DNA of 64,000 bases from Oidiodendron maius Zn (taxonomy: Eukaryota > Ascomycota > Leotiomycetes > Myxotrichaceae). Position 1 is the first letter of the stretch, and every line of letters begins with the position of its first letter. A program made the translations under genes and the position numbers. The stretch is taken from the NCBI GenBank assembly GCA_000827325.1, contig KN832879.1:186001-250000 (forward strand), written 5' to 3'. The notes under the pieces are model-generated. The model was not told the origin of the DNA and ran no database searches. It saw only the letters and a list, made by a program, of their open reading frames with translations. Positions 1 through 11,332 of this stretch are shown here, in pieces.

Positions 1-862
1 GAAACGTGGGTAGTAAGCCTTGTCGTGAGTGTCGCAAGCATCCTTTATCGTCTTGTGGAAGTGTACGGCATCCTCGTCGAAGAGATAGCACGGTGTGAGA
101 TCTGTACCACCGCCAAACCACCACGTATTTTGGGTGCCGTCCTCGTTCGTGGTCTCAAAGTAGCGATAATTGAGATGCACAGTTGGGGCCATGGGGTTCT
201 TGGGGTGCAGAACCATGCTCAATCCGGCAGCGTAGAAATCCAAAGAGTTCACGCCGGGGTCCATTGCTTTGTGATTCACACGCATCTTCTCAATGGCAGC
301 ACGCGGAAGCGTCCCATACACCACACTGATATTGACACCGGCCTTCTCAAAGACATTGCCATCCTGGAGGACCTGTGAGATGCCCCCACCACCATTCGGC
401 CGCGTCCAGGTATCTACCCGGAATTTCTTGCCATCCACCTTTTCTAGTTCCCTAACGATTTCCTTTTGTTGCTCCTTTATGAATGCTTCCATGCGCAGTC
501 GCATGGGTGAGTTGCTAGTTATCCCAGATTCTCGTACAGCTAAGCTATCCTTCTCAGCCATTGAGGCCCCATCAAGCTTTGATGGTTCGTCCGTGAGCTG
601 TATCAAGTCAGAAGTACTCTGAAGGGCGTCTCGGCAGAGCTACCATAGAATAGACCAGCGTCCCAATAAACACTAACCCTACAACTATTCTTGTCTTGGG
701 AGCCCATGGGCCTCTTGGAGGCTCAGGCAGTTTTTTGAATTTGGGCAATCTGTTGGAGCCTGCATAAGCTCGCCGACATGGGAGTCGTGGAGCTGTTCGG
801 GTTCTGGTGGGCACTCTTTGCAGGGCGCGGAGGCGCAGATAGGGGCCAAGGGAGGCCGACAT
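1..862 (-). CDS. HEM13: Coproporphyrinogen III oxidase, oxygen-dependent (3' part outside window)
   Basis: Heme biosynthesis enzyme converting coproporphyrinogen III to protoporphyrinogen IX by two oxidative decarboxylations. Exon 1 (862-644) gives 73 residues: an Arg-rich, mitochondrial-type leader, then a hydrophobic helix (about residues 58-73). A 46-nt intron (643-598, GTAGCT donor, CTGAC branch, ATACAG acceptor) restores the frame into exon 2, which runs off the left edge after 199 codons. Exon 2 carries family hallmarks: [39 protein letters not shown] and [12 protein letters not shown]. The leader plus anchor suggests mitochondrial intermembrane-space location, unlike the cytosolic budding-yeast enzyme (inference). 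Divergent from ATG8. The C-terminal part is missing only because the window ends. Confidence 0.95.
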
Positions 863-1485
863 TATGGATGAAATGAAAAGTCTCTTTCTTTATGAACGAA
901 GGATTGCCATGCAACAGAAAAACAAGAGCCAACAAAGGTGAAGGGAGAAACGGGATATGAATTGGGGCAGCGGATAATTGATAGAGCGTTGATTTGGTGC
1001 CTTAGTCACCAAGGCATCATAAGACTGCTAGGCATCGGAAGACAGGGCAGGATGACGCGGGAAGATGGGCAGAGCCATGATGGAGTTAGATAATCGATTC
1101 TTTACTTGTGAGAGAAGCTGTGGGCAAGGACGACGGAGGGGGAGAGAAAGAAAGATATGGGGTTGGAGATAAAATCTAGGCATTTATACGTATGTTATAC
1201 ACGATATAATACAGGAATTACGGTGTTCAATGTGCGTGCCTATATTCCGGCGTGACCTGGCTGATTCACCGCCGCCCGGTAGCGAGGACGAGTCACTGGA
1301 TGCCCCTCATCATCATCCATCGCTGCCTCGAGCCCATCTTCTACTTCCATCCACCAAGCTACATCAACATTAACACCAACCACCCACATCCACCACCACT
1401 CCTCCACTTCCCACCTTCTTCATCCCAAGCAATAACAACGCCACTACCACTCTCTCCTCCTCTTACGTCCACATCAACCATCACC
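863..1485. promoter_or_regulatory. Divergent HEM13/ATG8 intergenic region
   Basis: About 620 bp separate the two start codons, so both promoters must lie here. The ATG8 side (about 1360-1485) is strongly CT/CA-rich, typical of a fungal 5' UTR and pyrimidine-rich initiator zone. No other gene is supported. Confidence 0.6.
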
Positions 1486-1998
1486 ATGCGATCCAAGTTC
1501 AAGGACGAGCACCCCTTCGAGAAGCGCAAGGCTGAAGCCGAACGTATCGTGAGTCCTACCTCTCCCTCCTCTCCCATCTCCCATATCAGTTCTAGCTAAC
1601 CATCCATCTCTCCTCTCCAGCGTCAAAAATACTCTGATCGGATCCCCGTTATCTGCGAGAAGGTCGAAAAGTCAGACATCGCGACGATTGACAAGAAGAA
1701 GTACCTCGTGCCGGCCGACCTCACGGTTGGCCAGTTCGTGTACGTCATCCGCAAGCGTATCAAGCTGTCCCCCGAGAAGGCCATCTTCATCTTTGTCGAT
1801 GAGGTCCTGCCGCCCACCGCTGCGCTGATGAGCAGCATCTACGAGGAGCACAAAGACGAGGACGGGTACGTCACCGCCATTCACTGCTTTCCAGCCCCAG
1901 CCATACAACACAGCTAGCTGACTTGTGATAACCACAGATTTCTCTACATATCCTACTCTGGCGAGAACACCTTCGGCGAGGAGTTCGAGTTAGCATAA
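1486..1998 (+). CDS. ATG8: Autophagy ubiquitin-like protein Atg8
   Basis: Ubiquitin-like modifier conjugated to phosphatidylethanolamine on autophagosomal membranes. Three exons (1486-1548, 1621-1865, 1938-1998) encode 122 residues. It starts [20 protein letters not shown], contains RIPVICEK and [15 protein letters not shown], and ends [11 protein letters not shown]. The conserved glycine is residue 116, so the last six residues are expected to be removed by the Atg4 protease before lipidation (family knowledge). Intron positions are unambiguous: each has GT..AG ends and restores the frame. Length and sequence are fully typical. Confidence 0.98.
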
Positions 1999-3143
1999 CG
2001 GACTCGTGTCCTTATCGCTCCTTGCTCTTCTCGCATGGTCCTTGTCCTCGCGTTGTCCTTCCCGTTTCCTCAGGCGTTCTCCGGTTTACAGTTGCCTTTG
2101 GCGGCGGAACGATATGACACACCTAACTACACCATACACATTACGCCCACCCTTCGACTTAAACCTCCCTTGTGGGCAGTTTTCTTAAACCTCAATACAG
2201 CTTTGTTTACTCTGTTTCCGGGTCTCCCATTGGCTATGGCATGAGAGAGATTGATTTGGTTTGATTCACTTGATTGTTGGGGCTGCAGGCAGCAGCAAGC
2301 CGGATGGGGCTATCGCGTGAGGATACGTCTGCTCGTGTACTGCGTGCACTCTCACGCGTGGGACAAGTGAACGTTGCTCTGCCTCCTACCTGATATTACA
2401 GAGCAAGGGGAATCGCGATGGCTCGTGGTCCAGCCAAGCGTGTGCGCTGGGGGGATGGATAGGGCTAATGCGCTTCTCCTTTCGATCTCTCATGGCTTGG
2501 GAATAGGTATACAATACAGTGCTTTCTGCCCCATAAACCCTATTCCAGGAGGCCTTCTCACGTGATGCATTTGGTGGCGTGACGTCCAGGTTTGTGACCT
2601 TGCGAACGTGACTTGTCTTGACTTGTGTCCCATAGATCGTGCGCCTGAAGTTTAAATACTGTTGTGTTGTGCCACGGTGGGAATGTATAAGACTGTGTAT
2701 CTCATGACTGACTCTCCAGCTGATAACAAACACCCCTCATTCCTTCAGAACATGGGCACTTCCAAACAGGTGATGACAAGACACCAGTCCTCTCTCTATA
2801 ATGACTGGCATACACCACCACAAGGCTCATTCGATAAACACACTCCCCGATACCAGCATGCCTGAAACCCCGGGTCCGCCTCTCAAATAGATGTTTCAGC
2901 TAGCAAATCGATTTGCCTATCGTCCTTGACAGCCTTCTCACGACCTGTACGCTATTATACTGTAGCCCATTGATCCGCTAGATCCTCTCCGTGTGTACCT
3001 CCTAAACATCCCTCCAAGTGACCCGAAAGTACTCTGCTGTCTCCGGGGCATCGGTCCCCGTTCCAGACTTGACCCAGACTGACTCCACGCGCTCTCTAGA
3101 CCCCTTCTCCCATCCCCATTACTCATTATCCCCTCCATCTGCC
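1999..3143. other. Intergenic, ATG8 3' flank
   Basis: Some 1.1 kb between the ATG8 stop and the end of the next minus-strand gene. Short open frames exist on both strands but none shows domain character, consistent codon use or plausible splicing. Probably 3' UTRs and spacer. Confidence 0.5.
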
Positions 3144-3660
3144 TTAGTCCAACAACTCGAAGATCTCCATATTCTCCATCTCCCAAGAGATGATCCCCGC
3201 CTCTTTAAGTACCCGCAGAGCTTTCCCGCGCCGGACAATCACACGGTGCAGGAGCTGGTGTTTGTGAAGGGAGATCCAGGCGTCGCTGTCCTCGGTGTTG
3301 ACGAGAGAGACAAATTCGCACTCGGTAAGGTCGATGGGGTGGAGATAGTGAGGCTCAAGGAGGAAGGTTGCCATGGTGTAGAAGGTCCCTTGGCGGTGAA
3401 AGTACCGCATGTGGGCAGGGTCCTGGACGGAGGGGCCAGAGTTGGAGGGGGTGTAAATTAGGATCTAGTTGAAGCTAAGATAGAGGAATTGAGTTCTTGT
3501 TTGACGATGGTCACAGGCTTGAGCTTTGAGTAGTGTTTATAGACAAAGGGGATCTTTTTGATGGAGATATTCTCGTTCTTGATGGGAAGCTCATCGGAGT
3601 CGTCTGAGCTAGATTCGGATGCGTTATTGGCGCACGACCCTGTTCAGCTTGGGAGGAATT
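3144..3660 (-). CDS. Conserved-looking hypothetical protein, 5' end unresolved
   Basis: I do not recognise the family. The 3' coding part is clear: an open frame from about 3446 to the stop at 3144 contains PAHMRYFHRQGTFYTMATF, LLEPHYLHPIDLTECEFVS and SDAWISLHKHQLLHRVIVRR and ends MENMEIFELLD. Upstream, a frame rich in Ser/Asp followed by IKKIPFVYKHYSKLKL joins it if a 50-nt intron (GTGACC..CAACTAG, about 3515-3466) is removed. A stop lies just upstream of the acidic stretch, so a further 5' exon is needed and I could not place the start codon with confidence. It lies tail-inward between ATG8 and the Nce101-like gene. Confidence 0.55.
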
Positions 3661-3837
3661 TTGGCCCGTCTGAGAGAGGATGCGTCGAAGAGAAAGCACC
3701 CAACTCTCGTCGCGCTGCGAAAGCGCTGCATGCTCAAACAATCGATACAGATATAAGACTGCTCGCAGAAGATCATGGCAAAAAATCTCTGCCATATTTG
3801 CATCTGGGTAACAGTATGGCTGCTCTTTCCTCCTCTC

Positions 3838-4094
3838 TCAATTCTTCTTCGCCATCGCGTCACCATCTCTAGGAAACCCTAATCTCCTGTAATCCAATGT
3901 CAGCATCAGCTATGTGAGTAATAGTGGCCGCGATTTGGAAGTAGATACCTAAACCCAGCATTAATGGTGTCCTTCGTGCTCCGTCCCAGCTCTTTCTCCT
4001 CGCGATTAATTCGCGTCGCCGCGGCTGAGAGACCGATGAATATAGCAAACACCGGGTCTGCGACTTTGGATATGAGATAAGCGGGTGCAGGCAT
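3838..4094 (-). CDS. NCE101: Nce101-like small membrane protein
   Basis: A 64-residue protein from two exons (4094-3949, 3886-3838; intron GTATCT..TTACAG). It starts MPAPAYLISKVADPVFAIF, then IGLSAAATRINREEKELG and a basic tail NAGFRRLGFP. The N-terminal YLISKVADPVFA pattern followed by one hydrophobic helix matches fungal Nce101 (non-classical export protein 1 family), a tiny protein first linked in yeast to leaderless protein export; its biochemical role is not settled. Assignment rests on recalled family pattern. Its upstream region faces the 3' end of GGC1. Confidence 0.8.
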
Positions 4095-4454
4095 CTTGAT
4101 AATTTGAGAATAACGTTGGAGATGGGTATTTGTGGATATCTGGGATTCCGGCTTGCTAAATTTTTGGTCGAGCTCGGATATTCAGCTTCCTAATTTAAGT
4201 CGAGGAGGTTGACACATCACATGATTAACGAGTTAATACCTCCCCTCCGTCTTATTACCACTCGTCTACCTCTCTCTGTTTGCCATTAATCTGAGTTGGG
4301 TGTCTTATTCTTGTTTAGCTCTAAGATATTTACACAAAAGCCGGACCGTATCTTTCTAAACAAGCAACGCCTTTTCCGTTATTTCCATCCAATACCGAGA
4401 AACGTCCATTCAACATACGCCTGGTTTTGTACGTTTAGGTACCTCCTGCTTATC
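4095..4454. other. Intergenic, Nce101-like gene upstream / GGC1 3' flank
   Basis: 360 bp, AT-rich, no coding signal. Must contain the promoter of the minus-strand Nce101-like gene and the GGC1 terminator region. Confidence 0.5.
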
Positions 4455-5768
4455 TTACTTAGATAGTGCTAAATCAAAGGCCGGTATTAGGGTCTGGGCT
4501 AGCCAGAAAGAAAAGACCAACTTCGGTCCAGTCATGAGGAGCTAAGTGGATATCAGCATCTACAAACTAAATTTCAGCATAAATCAACATACCTTTGGTA
4601 CTAGGCCCTTGAAGAAGGCCGTGATGCCCTCGTTCCTGATCATGCTGCCCACAATCCTGAAGCCACTCTCTGGGTTGTCGAAGTTTCTATTCTGGATACG
4701 GGTCTTAATAACATCCAGAGGAGCGGAGACAATTAGCGACGCGGAGGCACCAGCAATGGACGCAACAAAATTCTGCATCCAAGTGGCCTTGTTATAATCC
4801 TGAAGTCCGTACAGGTAACCTTTCGTGAATGCAGAGCCACCGAAGAGCTTTGTAGTTATTAGTTATGTGTCCATGATTAAGGTATTTGGAGACAAACAGC
4901 AAATGAGCCGGGGGCATTTCTTGCAGCAGTCCAGCCCCAACCTCTGTATAGGCCAAATCCCTCATCCCGCACTATCTTGAAGATACCACGTCCTCGGAAT
5001 GCTTCTGGGTTTGTTTGACGCTTAATTTTCAGGACATCGAGAGGGAGGAGGACGATTTCCCCGATACCAATGAGACTAGAGGGCAATGTCAGTGATTATA
5101 AACATAGTCATAACGCATTACTGACCTTCCTGCAAATGAATGCATCATTGCCTTTCCAGTTTTTGGCCCAAATGTTTGGTCGAATGCGGTGCCATGATGT
5201 TTTGCCAAGTAATCCCGGACGAAGGGCTGTCCACCATACTTATATACGCGTTGCAGTACCTGGGGCCAGTCAGTCCCATTATTCAACTCTGATGCCTATG
5301 TATCTAACTTTATATCCAGCAGCGTATCCGAGACCAGGGAAAAGAGAGAAGAACTTTTTTCCCACCGGCGCAGCGGCCTTCTCCTTGAATATGACTGTAT
5401 TTAATTGCGAGGCAGAGGTAATCTAATGAGAAGGTTAATATTCAAATCTTCCGACATACAGCAGCCAGTTTCTTTCCATCTTACCTTTCCATGATTGCTC
5501 ATCAACCGTTTTGCAATGGTATCCACCTTCAATGGGTCAGCTATTGGCCTAATCAAGCACGGCGTGGAGTCACGAGCATACTGGATGGAAGACTGCCAGT
5601 TCAGCAATACCGGCAGAGCCTAGATAAGATTAGAAGAAGTTCAACTAATAACAGCAATAGACTCCGTCATATCCTACCTGACCCTAACAATCGCGCCAGT
5701 GTTGATTCCCTCTTGTAATCTTTCGCCGCTGAATTCGGTACCACGACTGCTGCCGGGACGGGCGACAT
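4455..5768 (-). CDS. GGC1: Mitochondrial GTP/GDP carrier
   Basis: Inner-membrane carrier exchanging cytosolic GDP for matrix GTP, linked in yeast to mitochondrial iron homeostasis. Split over about seven short exons. From the start (MSPVPAAVVVPN at 5768) come STLARLLGSGSAGIAELAVF, HPVDTIAKRLMSNHGK, FFSLFPGLGYAAGYKVLQRV, SLIGIGEIVLLPLDVLKIKR, YRGWGWTAARNAPGSFA, SAPLDVIKTRIQNRNFDNPE, and a last exon LLMTGPKLVFSFWLAQTLIP ending at TAA 4457-4455. Mitochondrial-carrier signatures (PxDxxKxR type) appear at PVDTIAKR, PLDVLKIKR and PLDVIKTR. The sequence follows yeast Ggc1 closely, which separates it from other carriers. One acceptor (after NHGK) has two candidates; TTCAAG keeps the frame. Confidence 0.93.
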
Positions 5769-6372
5769 CGCTGTGACAGACAGATATTATTATCGGAGAC
5801 GGATATAAGGAGAGGAAGACTGTCGCAGGACTGTCCCAGAGATTGATGACCCTGCGTCTGAAAGGAAGGGGGTCGAGGGGATGGAAGGTTGAGATGAGTT
5901 GAGATGTCTCTTGACAAAAGCTTCAATATTTTTTGCTATCAACCTCCGATTCGGATATTTCCCCTTTCGCCTGGTGCGCCCGTGCCATCTCGGCACTGAT
6001 ACCTACTAAAGCAGCACTACAACTCCAATTATGCTTTAAAGCTGTGCCGGATTCTTCCAAACGCAAATTAATTAATTGCTCTTTTCTTGTTTATAACAAA
6101 AAGGACAAATTACCTCGAAAGCTTATTCTCACAATGATCACAGCGCATGACACTTAGGAGGGAAACTCTTTCGTATGCATATCCTTGCCTTCTAGCAAGA
6201 TTACAGAGTACAGGTCTATGGTATCACAAGCCCTCAATCCAGCTGGAAACGTTGGTCCATCGCTGAATGCTTAACGCCCAGTCCTATGATGCAGTCAGTG
6301 GTGAACGCCATTCCATGCAATGCTTGTGTCCACAATGTCGTAATAATATCAATCCTCTCTCCCAGGCTGCTC
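5769..6372. other. Intergenic between GGC1 promoter and RPC82 3' end
   Basis: About 600 bp. The part near 5769 should hold the GGC1 promoter; the part near 6372 is the RPC82 3' flank. No supported coding region. Confidence 0.5.
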
Positions 6373-8683
6373 TCAGTACTCGCCAAAAGTGCCTACCAAT
6401 TCATCAAGTCGGCCAACCTGCCCTAGTAGCTTATCCTCCTTGCTGCGAATCTCGCGCAGCATTTTCATCTGGTTGGCGCTGAATGCTTCCTCTACGTGGT
6501 CCCTCACATCTGACCGCTCGGTCAGAGACAAAATTCCGTCCGCTCGTCTCCTCTCAATTTCGAGCCGCTGGAAGCATCTCGACATGGTTTTGTAGACGTT
6601 CTGTAGGATGATCGACGAGACTCTCTCGGAGTCGAAGTGCCAGAGGAAAATGGTACGGTTGTTGGCTCGAGAAGCATCTTTCGGGACTTCCTGCACGTCG
6701 GCCATTCCAGCCATCTGCATCTCCGCCAGTTTAGTCCTAACATCCTTTTGCTTCATCAGAGCCATAGCGGAGAGATGCTTTTCATCCATCTTTCCCATCT
6801 TCCGCATCATACGAGCAAGACGGTGGCCGGCTACATCGAAGTTCTCTAGGATGACGGAGTCAAGCTCTGACTGCTGTAAATAATGCACTAGGCGATCAAA
6901 ATCAACTGTCCACTCGCCATGCCCACGGCTTCCGCAGCGACGTAAGAATCGATATTCGTCGGCCGCGAGAAGTATGAGGTGACTCTTGAGAAGAGCGACG
7001 ACATCCTGAGGATTCTCAGGCTCCGCTGGCTTAGGTAGCTTTTCTTGAAATGTGACCTTTGCGCGCTTCGGAGCATGTATTGTGCCATCAGGCGCAAAAG
7101 CCTCCTCTCCATGGCTGTCAGATTCATCCCCCACGACAAAGTTGCTACGCCTATTCCCATTCAATGGGAGAGCATACTCATCAGACCCTTCTTCATCTGC
7201 ACTGGCTTCGCCTTCAACCTCTGCTTCGGAACCAGCATCGGAATGTCTCCTTTTGCTGGATTGGCTCTTCAGTATTCTACTGATATTGATTTTGTCACTT
7301 GGTGCCTTTCCGATTCCGACTGCAACGTTGATGGATGAGCTCATGCCAGCAGCAAGCTCGACGGTAGTAATGGTTGGCCCGTCTGGAAGTTCCTCAATAT
7401 TATCGATTCGAGGGTCTGGACGGCATCGTGGAATGTACTCCTCAAGGAGTCTGAGTAATTCTGAGTAGACATGGGATGTGGTCTCGCCGATTCTGGTATG
7501 GGCTAGTTCAACAAGTCGCATATTGCGAAGTGTAACCGTGAATTTCTCATAGTTGATACGTATGACCAGGTCCCTCTTAACGTGAGTTAGCATGTGAAAA
7601 TATCTTCCTGTGATAGCTGGAACAACCCACATCAAGTCTAAGACTTTCATCATCGTGAGCATGATTGCCATTGACTGCGAAGCTGCCGTTCGAAAATCTT
7701 CTTCGTTTAGCACTGCCATTCGTCCCATTGGAGAGTTCGCCATCGAACTTTCTCTTGCTGCACTTCAGCTTCCAGTTCTGGCCCTCTGATCTCATGGATT
7801 CCAATGTCTCGCGGATTCTGCTCTTCAGCTGCTCCTTTTGCTTCGTTCCCTTCGTGCTGCCCGAGAACTCGTCCCTAAGAAGCTTTTGCTCTACCTCATT
7901 GTATGTGTCATCTGGGCTCCGAAAAGATAGATGGGTCGCCGGTTGCAGCAGAGTAGCCTCAAGCAGTTTGCACAGGATCGAATCAAGTCGTGCAGGAGAG
8001 TGCTGTTGTGCATCTAATTCGGCGAGGGTATTGCTAGCTCCATTCGTAGGTGGCTTTCTGTTCCGCAAGTATGAGTCTATAAGGTCACCAACCTTGGCAT
8101 GGCCCATGAGAAACAGATTCTGCACCAGCTCGCGAGCTACATCGCCATATCTGCTCTCTACAACCTCCAAGATTTTGCCTGATCTGATCAGTGCATATGC
8201 GGCGCCTTGATTTGCTTCATAGTATGTGGTTTGGGAATCATCATCTTCGCAGTAGTAGACGAGGTTCTGTTGGATGAGAACGATTAAGCCGTGCTCGAGC
8301 TGTCGGCGATTGAGACGAGTGTGTTGAGTAAGGCTATGGATGGGTAACCGCCCACGACGAAGGAGGATTGTGAAGATTCGCTGTGAAGAGTCAGATGGAG
8401 CCATGGAGCGAAAGAAATAAGCTCTGGTCCAGCCTGGCGATAGGTTCAGAGCCGGGCAGAAGGATAGATAATTTTTTTGGATACGATCAATCATCAAGGT
8501 AGGGGAAATCAAGGTAGGAACCTACAGAGGTCAATTCGCCATAGGTCTCGTCGACAAGTAAAGCACAGAGCTGCACCGCGTCCTTTGACTGTGGCAGAGT
8601 CAGTTTTTGGAGCTCCTTGGTGGTTGAGAAAAAGACGACTCTTTCTCGAGGCACCAAAAGTCAGACAAACCCACATGAGACAT
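6373..8683 (-). CDS. RPC82: DNA-directed RNA polymerase III subunit Rpc82 (RPC3)
   Basis: Subunit of the Rpc82/34/31 subcomplex of RNA polymerase III, needed for promoter opening and TFIIIB contact. Four exons (8683-8675, 8588-8526, 8380-7631, 7575-6373) give 674 residues. The 9-nt first exon encodes only Met-Ser-His; the next supplies the conserved AVQLCALLVDETYGEL, then RIFTILLRRGRLPIHSLTQH (first winged helix) and QQNLVYYCEDD. After the 55-nt intron 7630-7576 the core continues as INYEKFTVTLRNMRLVELAH. An acidic low-complexity linker and the C-terminal winged helices follow, ending LVGTFGEY. Without the first two introns the conserved N terminus would be lost, which supports this start. 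Divergent from QCR2. Confidence 0.93.
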
Positions 8684-9041
8684 TTCTTCTGGCTGCTAGA
8701 GATGACCTCACGATCTCTAGAGCTCCCCCAGGCACTATCGCTGCGTCATTGGCAAGTTGAATGCCAGCGTTGCGCGAGTCGTGGAGGGAAAACTCGATGG
8801 TACTTTGGTCGGCCACGATCTCGATGATTTCTTTGAGGCGGGGTTGATTTTCCACGGTGACTGGACTAAGGTTCGCTAGAGCCGGCCAATCATGTGCGCC
8901 GCGTTTCTGACTGCTAACAAGATCCCGAATTGTTCCTCTCGTGCCAGAGACGAAAGAGCTCTTCCAACACCACACGACAAACAGCGTCCGCACCACTCGA
9001 CATCGCGACTCTCCGCACGTCTTACCAGTCTTCTGCCAACA
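8684..9041. promoter_or_regulatory. Divergent RPC82/QCR2 promoter region
   Basis: 358 bp separate the two start codons of a divergent pair, so both promoters must be here. No further gene is supported. Confidence 0.5.
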
Positions 9042-10606
9042 ATGATCTCACGGTCGGCGCTTGGAAGGAACGCCCAGCACGCCCTTCGTCGGCAATGCTG
9101 CGCCCAGCCGGCTAACCGTCGTGGTTTCGCTGCTGCAGCTTCCGGGTCGACCTCCTTCTCCTACGAGACCTCAGAGGTGGACAGTGTCAAGGTGGCGAGC
9201 AGAGATGTGGCTGGCCCCACGACCAGACTCGCAGTTGTTGCGAAGGCCGGAACGAGGTACCAGCCAGCTCCGGGCCTGACCACCGGCCTCGAGTATTTTG
9301 CGTTCAAGGTACTTCCGTCCTTAATTGAATCCAATTCCTGCCCAGAACATTGTCATCTAACTACTCTTGAACTAGAACACTGAAAGGCGTTCCGGACTGC
9401 GAATCGTTAGGGAGTCAGAGCTTCTTGGAGGTCAATTGCTTGCATACCACACTCGAGAGGCGGTCGTCCTTGAAGCCAAATTCCTGCGCGAAGATCTGCC
9501 TTACTTCACCGAATTGCTCGGCGAGGTCATCTCCCAGACCCAATACTCGAGTAAGTACATCGTTAGAGACGTTAGACATGTCCAATTCTGAGAAATTCCT
9601 AGCCCATGAGTTCAACGAGGAAATTGAACCAACCCTCCACCTCCGACAACACCACCACTCTGCAGTCGTGTCAGAACTTGCTCTCGACTCAGCACACAGC
9701 GTTGCATTTCATAAGGGCCTAGGAGCACCTGTCTTCCCCTCCTCGGCGACGCCCTTGGACAAGTATATGAACGAGGAGTCTATCTATGCATTCTCCAAGA
9801 GCGCCTACGCCAAGTCAAATATCGCAGTGGTTGCCAATGGTGCTAGCCAAGCCGAACTGAGCAAATGGGTTGGGCAATTCTTCACCGAGGTCCCAAACAC
9901 ATCTGCAGCACTTTCCGGCGGGGCTACTAAATATTACGGAGGCGAGGAACGTATCACAAACCCACATGGAAACAGCTTGGTTATCGCATTCCCAGGTTCA
10001 AGTTCATTCACTGCTGGGACTTCTTACAAGCCTGAGATTGCGGTCCTCGCAGCCTTGCTGGGAGGTAAGTCAACCATCAAATGGTCGCCGGGCTTTTCTC
10101 TTCTTTCAAAGGCTGCTGCCGGTTTCCCGGGAGTCAGTATTCTCGCCTCAAATCTCGCCTACTCCGACGCCGGGCTCTTCATAATTCAATTTGATGGGTC
10201 AGCGGAAGCCATCCGCGGTGCATCTATCGAGGCCGTGAAGGCCCTCAAAAACATCGCCACAGGCTCCATTAGTAAAGAGGATATTACAAAGGCTGTCGCT
10301 TTGGCGAAATACCAAGCTCTGGAAGCTGGCCAGGACATCGAAGCAGGCCTGGTTTCAACAGGCTCTGGCCTAGTCCATGGCGGAAAAGCATTCCAGATTG
10401 ACGAGATTGGCAAGAGTGTCCAGGCTGTTAGTGGTGATAAGCTGAAGGCGGTATGTTTCCAACCAGTAGTAACTTCCTGAAACTCGAGGACAATGCTAAT
10501 TTACCCCTAGGCAGCGAAGGCTCTGTTGGATGGCAAGGTGTCTGTCTCAGCTGTTGGAGACTTGCACGTGCTACCTTTCGCAGAAGATCTTGGCCTCAAC
10601 GTATAG
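9042..10606 (+). CDS. QCR2: Ubiquinol-cytochrome c reductase core subunit 2
   Basis: Core 2 subunit of respiratory complex III, an M16 peptidase-fold protein without catalytic activity. Four exons (9042-9308, 9376-9550, 9603-10450, 10511-10606) give 461 residues. The first about 30 residues (MISRSALGRNAQHALRRQ) are a typical mitochondrial presequence. Family segments: RLAVVAKAGTRYQPAPGLTT, GLEYFAFKNTERRS, REAVVLEAKFLREDLPYFTE, HQVAFHKGLG-like AHSVAFHKGLGAPVFP, LLGGKSTIKWSPGFSLLSKA, and the end DLHVLPFAEDLGLNV. No HXXEH zinc motif is seen, as expected for core 2. All introns have GT..AG ends and keep frame. Confidence 0.96.
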
Positions 10607-10948
10607 AAGATTTGGATTTTAGGAAGGGAATCGGGTTGTATCAACAGCTCTTAGAGTGTACTGTAGATATACCAGCAATTCTGACTGGGGGCATTATATT
10701 TCCTTTGTCACAAAACGCAAATGATTGTAGAAACTCATTCTAATTAGGAAGAGAATCAAATACCACCCTCGACGCTGTAACTGTGATGTTCAATTGACCT
10801 TTTCGTGACCGTACAAGCGCCTTTCCATTCCGGATGATCTTTATCACGTGATCAAATTCCGACTACTTTTCTCGGAACGAAGTTGGAGCTGTACGAGTAA
10901 TATTGAACTACTGCTCAACATCAACTGAACACCTCTCCTATAGACACA
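10607..10948. other. Intergenic QCR2-ATP15
   Basis: 342 bp between two co-oriented mitochondrial genes: QCR2 3' UTR and ATP15 promoter. Nothing else seen. Confidence 0.5.
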
Positions 10949-11332
10949 ATGGCATTCGCGTGGAAAGCCTCAGGCCTGACGTACGTCCCAATTCCGTCCG
11001 AGGCCCTGACCGAGCATTCCTCCACCGCTTGGAGCCTATACTGACGAGAACTCAAACAGCTACAACAAGTATCTGTCCGTCGCGGCACGGACTGTCCGAC
11101 GAAGCTTGAAGGACGACAAGAGATTAGCAGCTGAGCGACGAGGAGATATGGAACTCAGATTTGCCAAGTGGACCGTGAGTATTCCTATGACGATTCGCCG
11201 CATCGAGCTTGAGAAGAAAGGATTTTGACTGACCACTATTCCGAGCAGAACGGCAAGCAGGGTGAAAACAAGAGCCTTGCGGATGCAAACGCTGCTTCAA
11301 TGGCAGAGGCTGGATCGCAGTCATCGTCATAG
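10949..11332 (+). CDS. ATP15: Mitochondrial ATP synthase subunit epsilon
   Basis: Small subunit of the F1 central stalk. Three exons (10949-10980, 11060-11174, 11249-11332) encode 76 residues. It begins MAFAWKASGLTYNKYLSVAA, continues RTVRRSLKDDKRLAAERR and ends with NGKQGENKSL plus a Ser/Ala tail. This matches fungal F1 epsilon (AWKxAGLTYNxY and the RRSLK stretch). The first exon is only 32 nt; splicing AC|C rebuilds a Thr codon. Its neighbour QCR2 also encodes a respiratory-chain subunit, but the spacing gives no evidence of co-transcription. Confidence 0.95.

Noticed and set aside
598-643. Apparent frameshift between the HEM13 leader and the catalytic part
   Set aside because: A 46-nt intron with GTAGCT donor, CTGAC branch and ATACAG acceptor restores the frame, so no frameshift is needed.
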